DNA from: Bacteroidales bacterium
GTDB lineage: Bacteria; Bacteroidota; Bacteroidia; Bacteroidales; Bacteroidaceae
Assembly: GCA_030532685.1 (NCBI GenBank)
Contig: JAUNKN010000016.1
Coordinates: 1 to 46,106 of the forward strand
Length of the DNA stretch: 46,106 nt
Direction: 5' to 3'
The position numbers and the translations under genes were made by a program. Of the stretch, positions 32,391-40,029 are shown piece by piece (position 1 is the first letter of the stretch; each line of letters starts with the position of its first letter). The notes beneath the pieces are model-generated. The model saw only the letters and a program-made list of their open reading frames with translations. It was not told the DNA's origin and made no database searches.

Positions 32391-32630
32391 ATTGAAATTC
32401 TTAAATCAGATGTCAACAAGCGACACCTTCACTTTTCGTCGCGAAGGTAGCAAAAAAACTTCATTCTTCCGGTCTTTTGTACCATAAAACTCTTCAAATT
32501 AAATCGCCTTTAAGAAAAGAAGGGAAGAAGCCCCCTTCATTGCCCTGAAAAAGGGAAATCAAAAGGTGAAGCAAGTGGTATTTCTTGTAAAATCGATAAA
32601 GAAAAGAACAGAACATTGGGGAAAACTTCG

Positions 32631-32708
32631 TTCAGCGCCTTTGAACGTACATTCAGCGACGCTGAATGTATATTCGACGCCTTTGAATGTGCGTTCAAAG
32701 GCGCTGAA
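32631..32708. repeat. 21-nt-period array, four 15-nt cores (family B)
   Basis: Four cores of 15 nt start at 32631, 32652, 32673 and 32694, each beginning TTC and ending GAA, with 6-nt spacers. Core 2 is a perfect palindrome around one base (TTCAGCG-A-CGCTGAA). Core 4 is the exact reverse complement of core 1, and with flanks the pairing between 32631-32647 and 32692-32708 reaches 17 bp. The array could form one long cruciform or four short ones. The architecture is the same as the family A arrays but the core sequence differs. Confidence 0.85.
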
Positions 32709-32903
32709 TTAAGAAAAAATGGGAGCTACGAGATTTTAGAAGCTGTGTTACTACTCTCTTTGAGGAGTGCGAAAAGTGTCTTCGTGGCGTGAGGTGTAGT
32801 TTCTCCTTCTTGAAAGGGATAGCAAATTATTCGAGCGAAATACCAGAAATACAAACGTTTTTGTGCGATGGGGATGTACAAGCTATCTGCTGAACGAGAA
32901 AAA

Positions 32904-32963
32904 CTCCATTCTTTGCTCTTAGGCTTTCTAAACGAAAGAATAAACTAAAAGCGAAGAATGGAG
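32904..32963 (-). terminator. Terminator of the SusC/SusD operon
   Basis: A 14-bp stem with one G-U pair (32904-32917 with 32950-32963) contains an inner small hairpin and is followed on the minus strand by TTTTTC. It lies about 60 nt beyond the stop codon of the retropepsin-PDZ gene. Confidence 0.75.
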
Positions 32964-33023
32964 GTTAAGAAAATAACGGAGTCGTCTCTTTGCGTGAGAC
33001 GCTATTAAAACTCGATGCTTAAA

Positions 33024-34166
33024 CTAACGACGGCGTATGCTGATGGTTTCTTCTTTTCCCGTTCGTGCATTGAGATAAGTGAGTGTGGCGCGATCGCCTG
33101 GCATATTAAATAAAGCCCGGGTGGTTGCTTCGCGCAAATCAACCCGTTCGGGGAGGCGTTGCTCATTGACTGCGAGAATGCGATCGCCCATACGAATGGG
33201 GAGTTTTTCGTTCCACACAATACCTGCTACCAGCTGACTGTCCTGTACGATAATCACGACTTCCCATTCTTTCTTATAAAGTTGAGGAATGGCAGAGACA
33301 TCGTGAGGAAGGTAGTAGAAGAGGCGTTGAGGATAGTCGATGACGACGTCGCCATAGTGCAAGATGTTGGAGCCTATGCGAGAGTCACGTCCATCGGTGG
33401 TGATGCTCGGTACATCTCGGAATTGAGCTGTAGCAAGGTAAAACTTGGGAACGCGAATGCGATGTAACTCGCTTTGCTGAGCAATGCCTGCAGCTCCCAT
33501 TGAGAGAACTCCATGTCCTGAAGCCAAATGTTTAAACGACTTGTGCTTTTTCCCCAAGCGTTGAAAGGTGGTTGTGGACATTTCGTAAAAACTTGAAGCT
33601 CCGCTATCGAACATGACCGTGTCGACCGTTTCTTTTCCCAATCGTATGGGGAGAAGTGGAACCATTTCGTCTTTGAGTAGCAGTAGGGCTTGCGCTGGAG
33701 TGATGCCGAGATCGCGAGAAAAAGAGGTAAAAGTGAACTCCGAACGACGACCATCAAACTTGGCAATGCCCATCATCAAAAGATTGTATCCCACGATGCC
33801 GTCAATTCCCATTTGCTCGGTCATATTGCCTTTTTCCCAACGCATGGCTTGCAGGGAGCGGAAATTGATGCTTCCTAACTTCAAGCTATCAAGGGTAACG
33901 AGGTGAGCTTGGGTGAACTGTCCATTGGAGTCTTGACCTGGAAGTGCTTGGCCGGCTTTCAAACCAAGGCGTTCTGCAAAACTATAGGTGATGCAACAAG
34001 GAGCTCCCGTGTCTAAGAGAAAGCGGGCGGGGTGTCCATTGACGCGCACGGAAACGATGAGTTTTCCTGCTTCGTTTTGATAAGGTATCGTGGTATGAAA
34101 TCGCGTCTGTGCCACCACCATAAGGGTGGCACAGACGCATAGAAAGAGAGAGAGGATGCGACGCAT
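33024..34166 (-). CDS. Retropepsin-like aspartyl protease with PDZ domain
   Basis: The 380-residue exported protein has a signal peptide ending near VVAQ (residue 20). It contains two retropepsin-like halves: FLLDTGAP (about residues 49-56) and VMFDSGASSF (about residues 184-193). Both keep the D-T/S-G catalytic triad, so a single chain could form a complete active site. A C-terminal PDZ-like domain follows (about residues 315-380, RMGDRILAVNEQ). It is the last gene of the six-gene SusC/SusD operon, 11 nt after the double thioredoxin gene. Substrate unknown; a periplasmic or surface protein-processing role is inferred. Confidence 0.85.
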   Translation of the reverse strand: MRRILSLFLCVCATLMVVAQTRFHTTIPYQNEAGKLIVSVRVNGHPARFLLDTGAPCCITYSFAERLGLKAGQALPGQDSNGQFTQAHLVTLDSLKLGSINFRSLQAMRWEKGNMTEQMGIDGIVGYNLLMMGIAKFDGRRSEFTFTSFSRDLGITPAQALLLLKDEMVPLLPIRLGKETVDTVMFDSGASSFYEMSTTTFQRLGKKHKSFKHLASGHGVLSMGAAGIAQQSELHRIRVPKFYLATAQFRDVPSITTDGRDSRIGSNILHYGDVVIDYPQRLFYYLPHDVSAIPQLYKKEWEVVIIVQDSQLVAGIVWNEKLPIRMGDRILAVNEQRLPERVDLREATTRALFNMPGDRATLTYLNARTGKEETISIRRR

Positions 34167-34177
34167 AGAAAAAAAGA

Positions 34178-36109
34178 TTAGGGAGTGGTGAGTTCCGCAA
34201 TGTAGGACTGCAAGACAAGACGAGCTTTTTGCAGTTGAGGACGCTTGCTGGGCAAACGATCGAACTGTTTAAGCAGCTGCTTCAAACTATCGAGCTCCGT
34301 AGCCGTTGGTTTATTCTGCAACGCGGTTTTTACTCCTTGAGCAAAGGCTGCATCTACGTTTTCGGCGGTGTGTTGTTTGCACAGTTCGGGATAAAGTTGA
34401 ATGGCGCGTTCCATCACTGGCGATACTTTGTGCAAATGATGACGCACGTACTCCCAAGCAGAAGGAGCACAGAAGTCGGCATCGCTCAAGGACTTGTACC
34501 AGCCATCCATCATCTTTTGTGCTTCTTCGGGTTGCATCTCGGAAGCTTCTACCGATAAACGGGTATAGTAGTAGAGCACGTTTCCTGTGCGATCGCCCTT
34601 CTCATAAGCTTGTTTTACTCGCCAATAGCCCCATTCGGGAGCAGGAAGTTGAGTGGTGAGTGCATTGATGAGATGATTGGCGTCGCAAGAACCAACGAGT
34701 TTCTTGACAACATTGCCTTCTGCATCTAAAACTAGAAGGGTGGGAAAGCCTTTGATGGCATAGCGCTTGGCAAGCTCCGGGCCTTCGCCTTTTTCCATAT
34801 CGATTTTTAGGCTAATGTAGCGTGGATTGAGGGCGCGTCCAACATCGGCACGTGGAAACACGTTTTTGGCCATGTGTTTGCAAGGGGCACACCACGCAGT
34901 ATAAGCATCGAGAAACACAAGCTTCTTCTCTGTCTTGGCCTTTTCGAGGGTTTTGGAGAGCAATCCGTTGTTGATAATGTCCAAGCCTTCGGTTTGGCTG
35001 AGTTGGTCGACCAAGTTGTTGAGGCGCTTGGCGGTGCGCTCTGTTTGTGTCGCAGCCAATTTACGGAGATAAGCGATAGCACGCTGCTTTTGAGCCTCGG
35101 TCTGTTCTGGTAAATCAAGCGTGAGGGCAAGGGAGATACGTTCATGGCCGAGCTTATCACCACGCTCTTCCATGAGAGTGAGCAGGTCGTCGTATTTCTG
35201 CTCGCCACGCAATTTGGCCACTTCATACATACGGTAGCAAATGGAGGTGTCGGGAAGTTGGGCACGTTGCATGCCGAGGTAAAGGTCGAGCAAACGTTCG
35301 GCATTGTAGGTTTCTCTCCCTGCGGCCATTGCAGCAATGGGAGGATAGAAAAGCCCTTCGGCAAGCCCATTCACCTTTGCTTCGCCAACGTTTTTGACAT
35401 AGGCGGCCTTATTCGCTATGATATGTGAAAAAAGTTCGCTGTTGGGATCGGTAATGATGCGAGAAATGATGGGCCAGTTTTCGGCACGGGGATAATCTTT
35501 CTCTTTGATTTTGCCGAGGATTTGTGTTCCGACCTGAATGAAACGTTCGTCTTCGTCGGCAAGACGAAGAGCGTTGAGGTAGGCGCGTAGGTCTTTGAGA
35601 GAGGGATTGCCTTTCTTGTAGCGTGCCTCTGTTCCTGCCAAAGAAGTCTTGGGCGAGAGTGCCATCTCCAGGTCTTGCTGGAAACCAGGAAGAGGTTTGC
35701 CACCTACGATGCGATGCACGATGCGACCATCAGAATCCAACACGAGATAGTGGGCGAATTGCTTGATCTCATATTTGGTGGCAATGGCTTTCTGACTGGG
35801 ATCGGTAACGTCGATAAAGAGCGGGATGAAGTGCTTTTCTACCCATTTTGCAAAATTTGCATCGGAGAATACGTACATATTCATTCCATGACAAGGCATG
35901 GCCCAATCGGCAAAACAGTTAAAGAAAATCGGCTTGCCTTCTGCTCTGGAACGCGTAAGGGCTTCTTCTATACTATAAACGTAGTTGAGTTTAACATCGG
36001 CTTTCACCTTATCGCCATAAATGCTTGGCTTTTGTTGGGCTGTGGCCGTAGGAGTGTAAAAAAACGTGGTGGCAAATAGAGCCGTAACCACAAGGAGGGG
36101 GTGTTTCAT
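34178..36109 (-). CDS. Exported protein with two thioredoxin-like domains
   Basis: The 643-residue protein has a signal peptide (about residues 1-24). The first thioredoxin-fold domain (about residues 45-150) has ADWAMPCHGM, where the first active-site Cys is replaced by Ala, leaving a single Cys. An alpha-helical middle region of about 200 residues follows. The second thioredoxin domain (about residues 385-490) has a complete WCAPCK motif and a cis-proline segment (GFPTLLVLD). A C-terminal helical region ends the protein. It probably works in the periplasm, the second domain being redox active and the first perhaps a binding domain. It belongs to the SusC/SusD operon; a hairpin at 36135-36182 precedes it. 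Confidence 0.88.
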   Translation of the reverse strand: MKHPLLVVTALFATTFFYTPTATAQQKPSIYGDKVKADVKLNYVYSIEEALTRSRAEGKPIFFNCFADWAMPCHGMNMYVFSDANFAKWVEKHFIPLFIDVTDPSQKAIATKYEIKQFAHYLVLDSDGRIVHRIVGGKPLPGFQQDLEMALSPKTSLAGTEARYKKGNPSLKDLRAYLNALRLADEDERFIQVGTQILGKIKEKDYPRAENWPIISRIITDPNSELFSHIIANKAAYVKNVGEAKVNGLAEGLFYPPIAAMAAGRETYNAERLLDLYLGMQRAQLPDTSICYRMYEVAKLRGEQKYDDLLTLMEERGDKLGHERISLALTLDLPEQTEAQKQRAIAYLRKLAATQTERTAKRLNNLVDQLSQTEGLDIINNGLLSKTLEKAKTEKKLVFLDAYTAWCAPCKHMAKNVFPRADVGRALNPRYISLKIDMEKGEGPELAKRYAIKGFPTLLVLDAEGNVVKKLVGSCDANHLINALTTQLPAPEWGYWRVKQAYEKGDRTGNVLYYYTRLSVEASEMQPEEAQKMMDGWYKSLSDADFCAPSAWEYVRHHLHKVSPVMERAIQLYPELCKQHTAENVDAAFAQGVKTALQNKPTATELDSLKQLLKQFDRLPSKRPQLQKARLVLQSYIAELTTP

Positions 36110-36134
36110 TTCGAGAAATGTTGTTTCGAGAAAG

Positions 36135-36182
36135 CAGCCCTGTAAGGATTTCGAACGAATGTGAGATACGCTTACAGGGCTG
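36135..36182 (-). other. Intra-operon RNA hairpin before the double thioredoxin gene
   Basis: A perfect 12-bp stem (36135-36146 with 36171-36182) has a 24-nt loop. It lies in the 94-nt gap after the FISUMP gene. No long U tract follows on the minus strand, so full termination is unlikely; partial termination or 3'-end protection of the upstream genes is possible. Confidence 0.6.
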
Positions 36183-36203
36183 AAAAGAGAAGATATAAGG
36201 TTC

Positions 36204-37226
36204 TTATTTCAAGTCGCGGACACAGCGTACGCTGTAGACCATAGGAATGCCTCGGAGGCTCATGAGACGACTTGTGCCACGCCACACCTTATCGGTGTAC
36301 TTGTTGGCAATGCGAATGGTCGCAACATCGACCGAATCGTTTTGTACAGATTGAGAAGCAGACCAGAAGTACCAGGCCCGATCGAGGTTGGTGTAGTACT
36401 GCGTATTGTCAGCTACATAGGCACGGGCACCAGCATGGAGGGCATTGAAGCCTGATTGGCCTCCTTGGCTCATAAGAGGGGCAAGTCCCTTACCTCGCCA
36501 AGCTTCAAAGCGTTGCACTTCGTTCTCTGAGAGACCAAAGTTGCGTTCTAATTGCTGCCAGTCTTCGTCGGTGGGCAGGCGCCAACCTTCAGGAACTGCT
36601 GCTTTGGCCCCTTCGAAGGTATAAAGGAAACCGTATTTGGAAACATAACCACCATTGGCGGCCTCGGCCTTTTCGTGGGATGCTTTTCCCACGCGTGCTC
36701 GAACTTCAGGTAGTTCTACGATATTGAGCTTCTCTTTTTCAATGACAAGCGCCATATCAGGATTAGTTTGGCCAATATACTCAAGGACGTCTTTAATGGT
36801 CATTCGGCCATGTGCTATTTGTTTGAGCCATCCTAAAACGATATCGCCGAATTTTACAGGAGGAAAAGGATCGTTGGCCATAATCCAACCATTGTACTGA
36901 GGGTCTTTGACCACCTTTTGAACAATAGCTAGCATGGATTCGTCATCGGGTCTAATGTTGGCCTTGTTGACATTGGCTTCTTTCCAGGTATAGGCTCCAT
37001 CCAACGAATAACCTGGGGGAGCATAACGAAGATTTTCGGCCATCCAAAGCTGATTGCCTACTTGTAGCGTTTTGTAGGTCGTATTATCGCGAGGGTCGAT
37101 AAAATCAGGACCTGCTTTTACTGTGTTGCTATTGAAAGTGACAGCTTCTGGCTGCTCATTGTCTTGGCAAGAAATGACCCCCCAGAGACTCAGAGCGAGC
37201 AAAGAAGGAAGAATATACTTTTTCAT
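36204..37226 (-). CDS. FISUMP-domain lipoprotein
   Basis: The 340-residue lipoprotein has a lipobox ISC (Cys20). Its body matches the Fibrobacter succinogenes major paralogous domain (FISUMP). Diagnostic pieces are TLQVGNQLWMAENLRY (about residues 53-68), EGWRLPTDEDWQQLE (about residues 214-228), a YWFWSASQS segment and the closing SVRCVRD. Such domains occur on surface lipoproteins of Bacteroidetes, with no defined biochemical function. A central insertion of about 90 residues separates the halves. It lies 23 nt after the metallohydrolase-like lipoprotein in the SusC/SusD operon. Confidence 0.85.
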   Translation of the reverse strand: MKKYILPSLLALSLWGVISCQDNEQPEAVTFNSNTVKAGPDFIDPRDNTTYKTLQVGNQLWMAENLRYAPPGYSLDGAYTWKEANVNKANIRPDDESMLAIVQKVVKDPQYNGWIMANDPFPPVKFGDIVLGWLKQIAHGRMTIKDVLEYIGQTNPDMALVIEKEKLNIVELPEVRARVGKASHEKAEAANGGYVSKYGFLYTFEGAKAAVPEGWRLPTDEDWQQLERNFGLSENEVQRFEAWRGKGLAPLMSQGGQSGFNALHAGARAYVADNTQYYTNLDRAWYFWSASQSVQNDSVDVATIRIANKYTDKVWRGTSRLMSLRGIPMVYSVRCVRDLK

Positions 37227-37249
37227 AAAATAATGAGCTTAGAGAGTCT

Positions 37250-38356
37250 TTATTCGGTAGGTTCAACGTTGTTGGCGTCGTTTGCATCAGGGCGACCATC
37301 ATAGTCGAGTGAGTATCCGAGTTCTTGAACAATAAAATTGGCAAGGATATTATATTTCTCCATAACCAGCTTTGAGTTGCCATAGCGAGCGCGGAATCCT
37401 TTGTCGCCCAAATGAATAATGGCCTGTAAGAAATACTCACGGTCTTCCTTGTCGTCTCCCGGGCTTTCGACACCAGTATGTTTCCATCCACGAATGAAAC
37501 CGTAATTTCCCATTTCGTTGAGAATCTCTTGTCTGATGGCTTCGGCTTCTTCAAGACTTCCTACATAGCTTTCGCCCGCAGCTCCTCCAGCAAGAAGTAG
37601 CGTGACGAAATCTTCTCCATCGTAGGTGACATAGGGAGGCTCGTTGTAGAGTGCATTGGGAGAAAGTGCCCAAGTCTTTGACTGCCACTTGGTGAGAGTA
37701 GGGCAGTTCCCCAGTTCCGTCCAACTGCTTTGATACCAGCCTTTTTCGCTGGAAACATTCGCAAAGCGAGCACAAACTGTCTTATTGGCTGATACGCGGT
37801 CAGTAATCATATTTTTAATGACCTTATCCACTTGCTGCTTGATGCTATCTTCGCTGGTAATGTCCTTGATTTGAGCGAAAACTAAAGTACGGAAACCTAC
37901 GTGATAGATGGGCTTTTCGACCTTGTTGTTAGAAGTAGCCGTTAGCGTATCGGCCAACATAATACTAAAAGGACGTAGGCCTTTGGGAGTCGTTTTTAGA
38001 TAGAAACGTACGAATTGCAAAGAGCGTAGTTGCTCGTCAGGATTCGTGAGGTAGTCGTACGTATATTTTACTCCACGATCATAGCCCGAGAAAGTCCAGT
38101 TGAGATCAACGGTTTCGTAAATCTTACGAGGGGTACCATCGTAATTACTACCTTTTTCTCTTATCGCGATAGTATCGTTGAGATAAACAGGTACACCGAA
38201 CTCCTTAAAAATAGCATATCGTTCGTGCTGGACGGGATCCGAAGGATTGTCCTGAATCGTAAATTCATTGGCATAATCGATATGTGGTACAATAGGAGCT
38301 TCGCTTCCGCAAGCTGTAAGCACGAGCAGAGCGAATAGATAGGCTATCTTTTTCAT
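37250..38356 (-). CDS. Metallohydrolase-like lipoprotein of the SusC/SusD operon, HExxH absent
   Basis: The product is a 368-residue lipoprotein with lipobox LTAC (Cys16). Its size, position after SusD and pieces such as SSW, GEDFVTLLLAGGAAG (about residues 248-262) and the closing YNILANFIVQELG resemble the substrate-import-associated zinc metallohydrolase lipoproteins. Members normally have an HExxH motif before the SSW segment. Here the corresponding stretch reads TVCARFANVSSEKGWYQSSW and no HExxH occurs anywhere in the protein, so it would be catalytically dead if the assignment is right. The family call is from memory of the pattern, without a profile search. Confidence 0.6.
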   Translation of the reverse strand: MKKIAYLFALLVLTACGSEAPIVPHIDYANEFTIQDNPSDPVQHERYAIFKEFGVPVYLNDTIAIREKGSNYDGTPRKIYETVDLNWTFSGYDRGVKYTYDYLTNPDEQLRSLQFVRFYLKTTPKGLRPFSIMLADTLTATSNNKVEKPIYHVGFRTLVFAQIKDITSEDSIKQQVDKVIKNMITDRVSANKTVCARFANVSSEKGWYQSSWTELGNCPTLTKWQSKTWALSPNALYNEPPYVTYDGEDFVTLLLAGGAAGESYVGSLEEAEAIRQEILNEMGNYGFIRGWKHTGVESPGDDKEDREYFLQAIIHLGDKGFRARYGNSKLVMEKYNILANFIVQELGYSLDYDGRPDANDANNVEPTE

Positions 38357-38379
38357 TGTTTCGTTTGGCTTGGGAGAGA

Positions 38380-40014
38380 TTATGGATTTTCTGTATCGTC
38401 AGTGTCATCAGTATCGTCACCATCGCCTAAGTCGGGAATAACAAGAGGGGGGGTGATTTTCTCTTCTTCTCGCTTAGGGCGTATATTGTTCGTCATGGGA
38501 ACTCGGTCGAACTCGATGGCTTTGGCAGGGATTGCAAAAGTATAAGCTCCGTCGCCAGGACGCAATATGAACTTGTGACTTGTTACGTAAGAGTTGTTGT
38601 TCGAGTAGGCGTGGTACTCATGAACAATATTCTTCGTAAAAGGATAGGCTTTGTTTTCTTGATAGCGACGCAAGTCAAACCATCGATGCCCTTCAAAGCA
38701 AAGCTCTCTACGGCGCTCTTCACGAATTTCTTGAACGAGTGCGGCTCCCGCATACGGAGTTGCAGCGTAGTCGGCAATACGTTCCTTGCGCAAAATTCCG
38801 AGAGCTTCATTAGCTTCTGTTTCCTTACCTTGCATGGCACAGGCTTCGGCGTAATTCAGATAAGCCTCACTGGCTCGCAAAGCAAAAGCATCAGAAATGT
38901 GGTTAAGTTCTAACCCACGTTGATACTTATTGGTCAAACGAATGCTATCGCTCGAAGCGTTTGGAGCAAAGAAAGCATTTCTTCGTACATCGAACTCTGA
39001 GTAGCTATCGTAAAGGTCACGGCTCACACAGAAATCTCCAGGCTGCGCTGATAGAGAAGTCTTTTCGTTTTTCGCCGCGATGAAATTTGCACCTTGTGAA
39101 AATAAGATTTCACGGTTGATTTCATTCAAGATAGGAGTGCCTTTCTGCATTTCTGCGATGCTCGCAAGATGACAATAAGGACTTTCGATAACCGCCTTTG
39201 CAGCCGTTTCTGCAGCTGCCCAATCTTGACGATACAAGTGCACACGACTCAGCAACACCCCAACAGCCTCGGCAGAAGCTCGATGGAGTCGATAGCGGTC
39301 GACTTGAGGGGAAAGCGTAAGTTCCTTCTGAGCCAAGGTAAGGTCTTCGACTATTTGGTCAAATACTTGCTTTACACTTGCGCGTGAAAATTGAGTTTCT
39401 TTCGCCTTATCGTGCTCTACATTCGGTGTAAGCTTCAAAGGCACACAGAGATCGGTAGCAGCAGAATCGGGACGATAAGCATGACCATAGAGGTTGGCCA
39501 AAGCGAAATAGAATTGTCCGCGGAGGAAATAGGCCTCTCCTTTTACACGATGATACAATGATTTCTCATCATCTGTGTTACGAGGCATTTCATCTATAAT
39601 ATCGATGATGTTATTGGCATTGGCGATTCGGTTATAAAGCCTATTCCAGGTCGTATTGTCTTCCACATTGGACGTGGCTCCATAGTTGTAGCGTACATCT
39701 TGCTGCCAAGTAAAATAGCCATACATAGGTTGAACAACACTCGACCAAGCGATGTCTGCGATATTACCTTGGTTTTTCGTACCAACAGTGTTGATGTCGT
39801 CGTCAAGAAGATTGACAAATCCGTATACTCCTTGTGACATACCTCTATCAACAGTGTGCGAGCGAAGATAAACATCTCCAATGAGAAGTTCATTCAAATC
39901 TTGTACGCTCTTAGCCACAACGAGATCCTGCGAATATTGATCAAGAAAATCATCGCAGCTGGCCATGCTCGCAGTTAATGCAGCAAAAGCTAGAGGAAAG
40001 ATATATTTTTTCAT
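38380..40014 (-). CDS. SusD/RagB-family nutrient-binding lipoprotein
   Basis: The 544-residue lipoprotein has a lipobox MASC (Cys20). It has the SusD helical TPR fold: an N-terminal DDFLDQYSQD region, RVKGEAYFLRGQFYFALANLYG (about residues 156-177, the hallmark region) and a C-terminal ERRRELCFEGHRWFDLRRY (about residues 454-472). SusD proteins sit on the SusC barrel as a lid and bind the substrate. The C-terminus has an unusual Asp/Thr repeat tail (DDTDDTDDTENP) encoded by 9-nt repeats near 38393-38420. It is 15 nt downstream of SusC. No glycoside hydrolase is nearby, so the ligand need not be a glycan. Confidence 0.95.
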   Translation of the reverse strand: MKKYIFPLAFAALTASMASCDDFLDQYSQDLVVAKSVQDLNELLIGDVYLRSHTVDRGMSQGVYGFVNLLDDDINTVGTKNQGNIADIAWSSVVQPMYGYFTWQQDVRYNYGATSNVEDNTTWNRLYNRIANANNIIDIIDEMPRNTDDEKSLYHRVKGEAYFLRGQFYFALANLYGHAYRPDSAATDLCVPLKLTPNVEHDKAKETQFSRASVKQVFDQIVEDLTLAQKELTLSPQVDRYRLHRASAEAVGVLLSRVHLYRQDWAAAETAAKAVIESPYCHLASIAEMQKGTPILNEINREILFSQGANFIAAKNEKTSLSAQPGDFCVSRDLYDSYSEFDVRRNAFFAPNASSDSIRLTNKYQRGLELNHISDAFALRASEAYLNYAEACAMQGKETEANEALGILRKERIADYAATPYAGAALVQEIREERRRELCFEGHRWFDLRRYQENKAYPFTKNIVHEYHAYSNNNSYVTSHKFILRPGDGAYTFAIPAKAIEFDRVPMTNNIRPKREEEKITPPLVIPDLGDGDDTDDTDDTENP

Positions 40015-40029
40015 TGTAGTGGTCGAAAA

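Larger units (their letters stand above)
32391..33023. other. 633-nt intergenic region with repeat array and terminator
   Basis: No gene is supported here. The region contains the family B 21-nt array (32631-32708) and the terminator of the SusC/SusD operon (32904-32963). Upstream of the Cys/His gene only an imperfect -7 box is seen on the minus strand (TACCTTCG, 32442-32449) without a matching -33. Confidence 0.6.
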
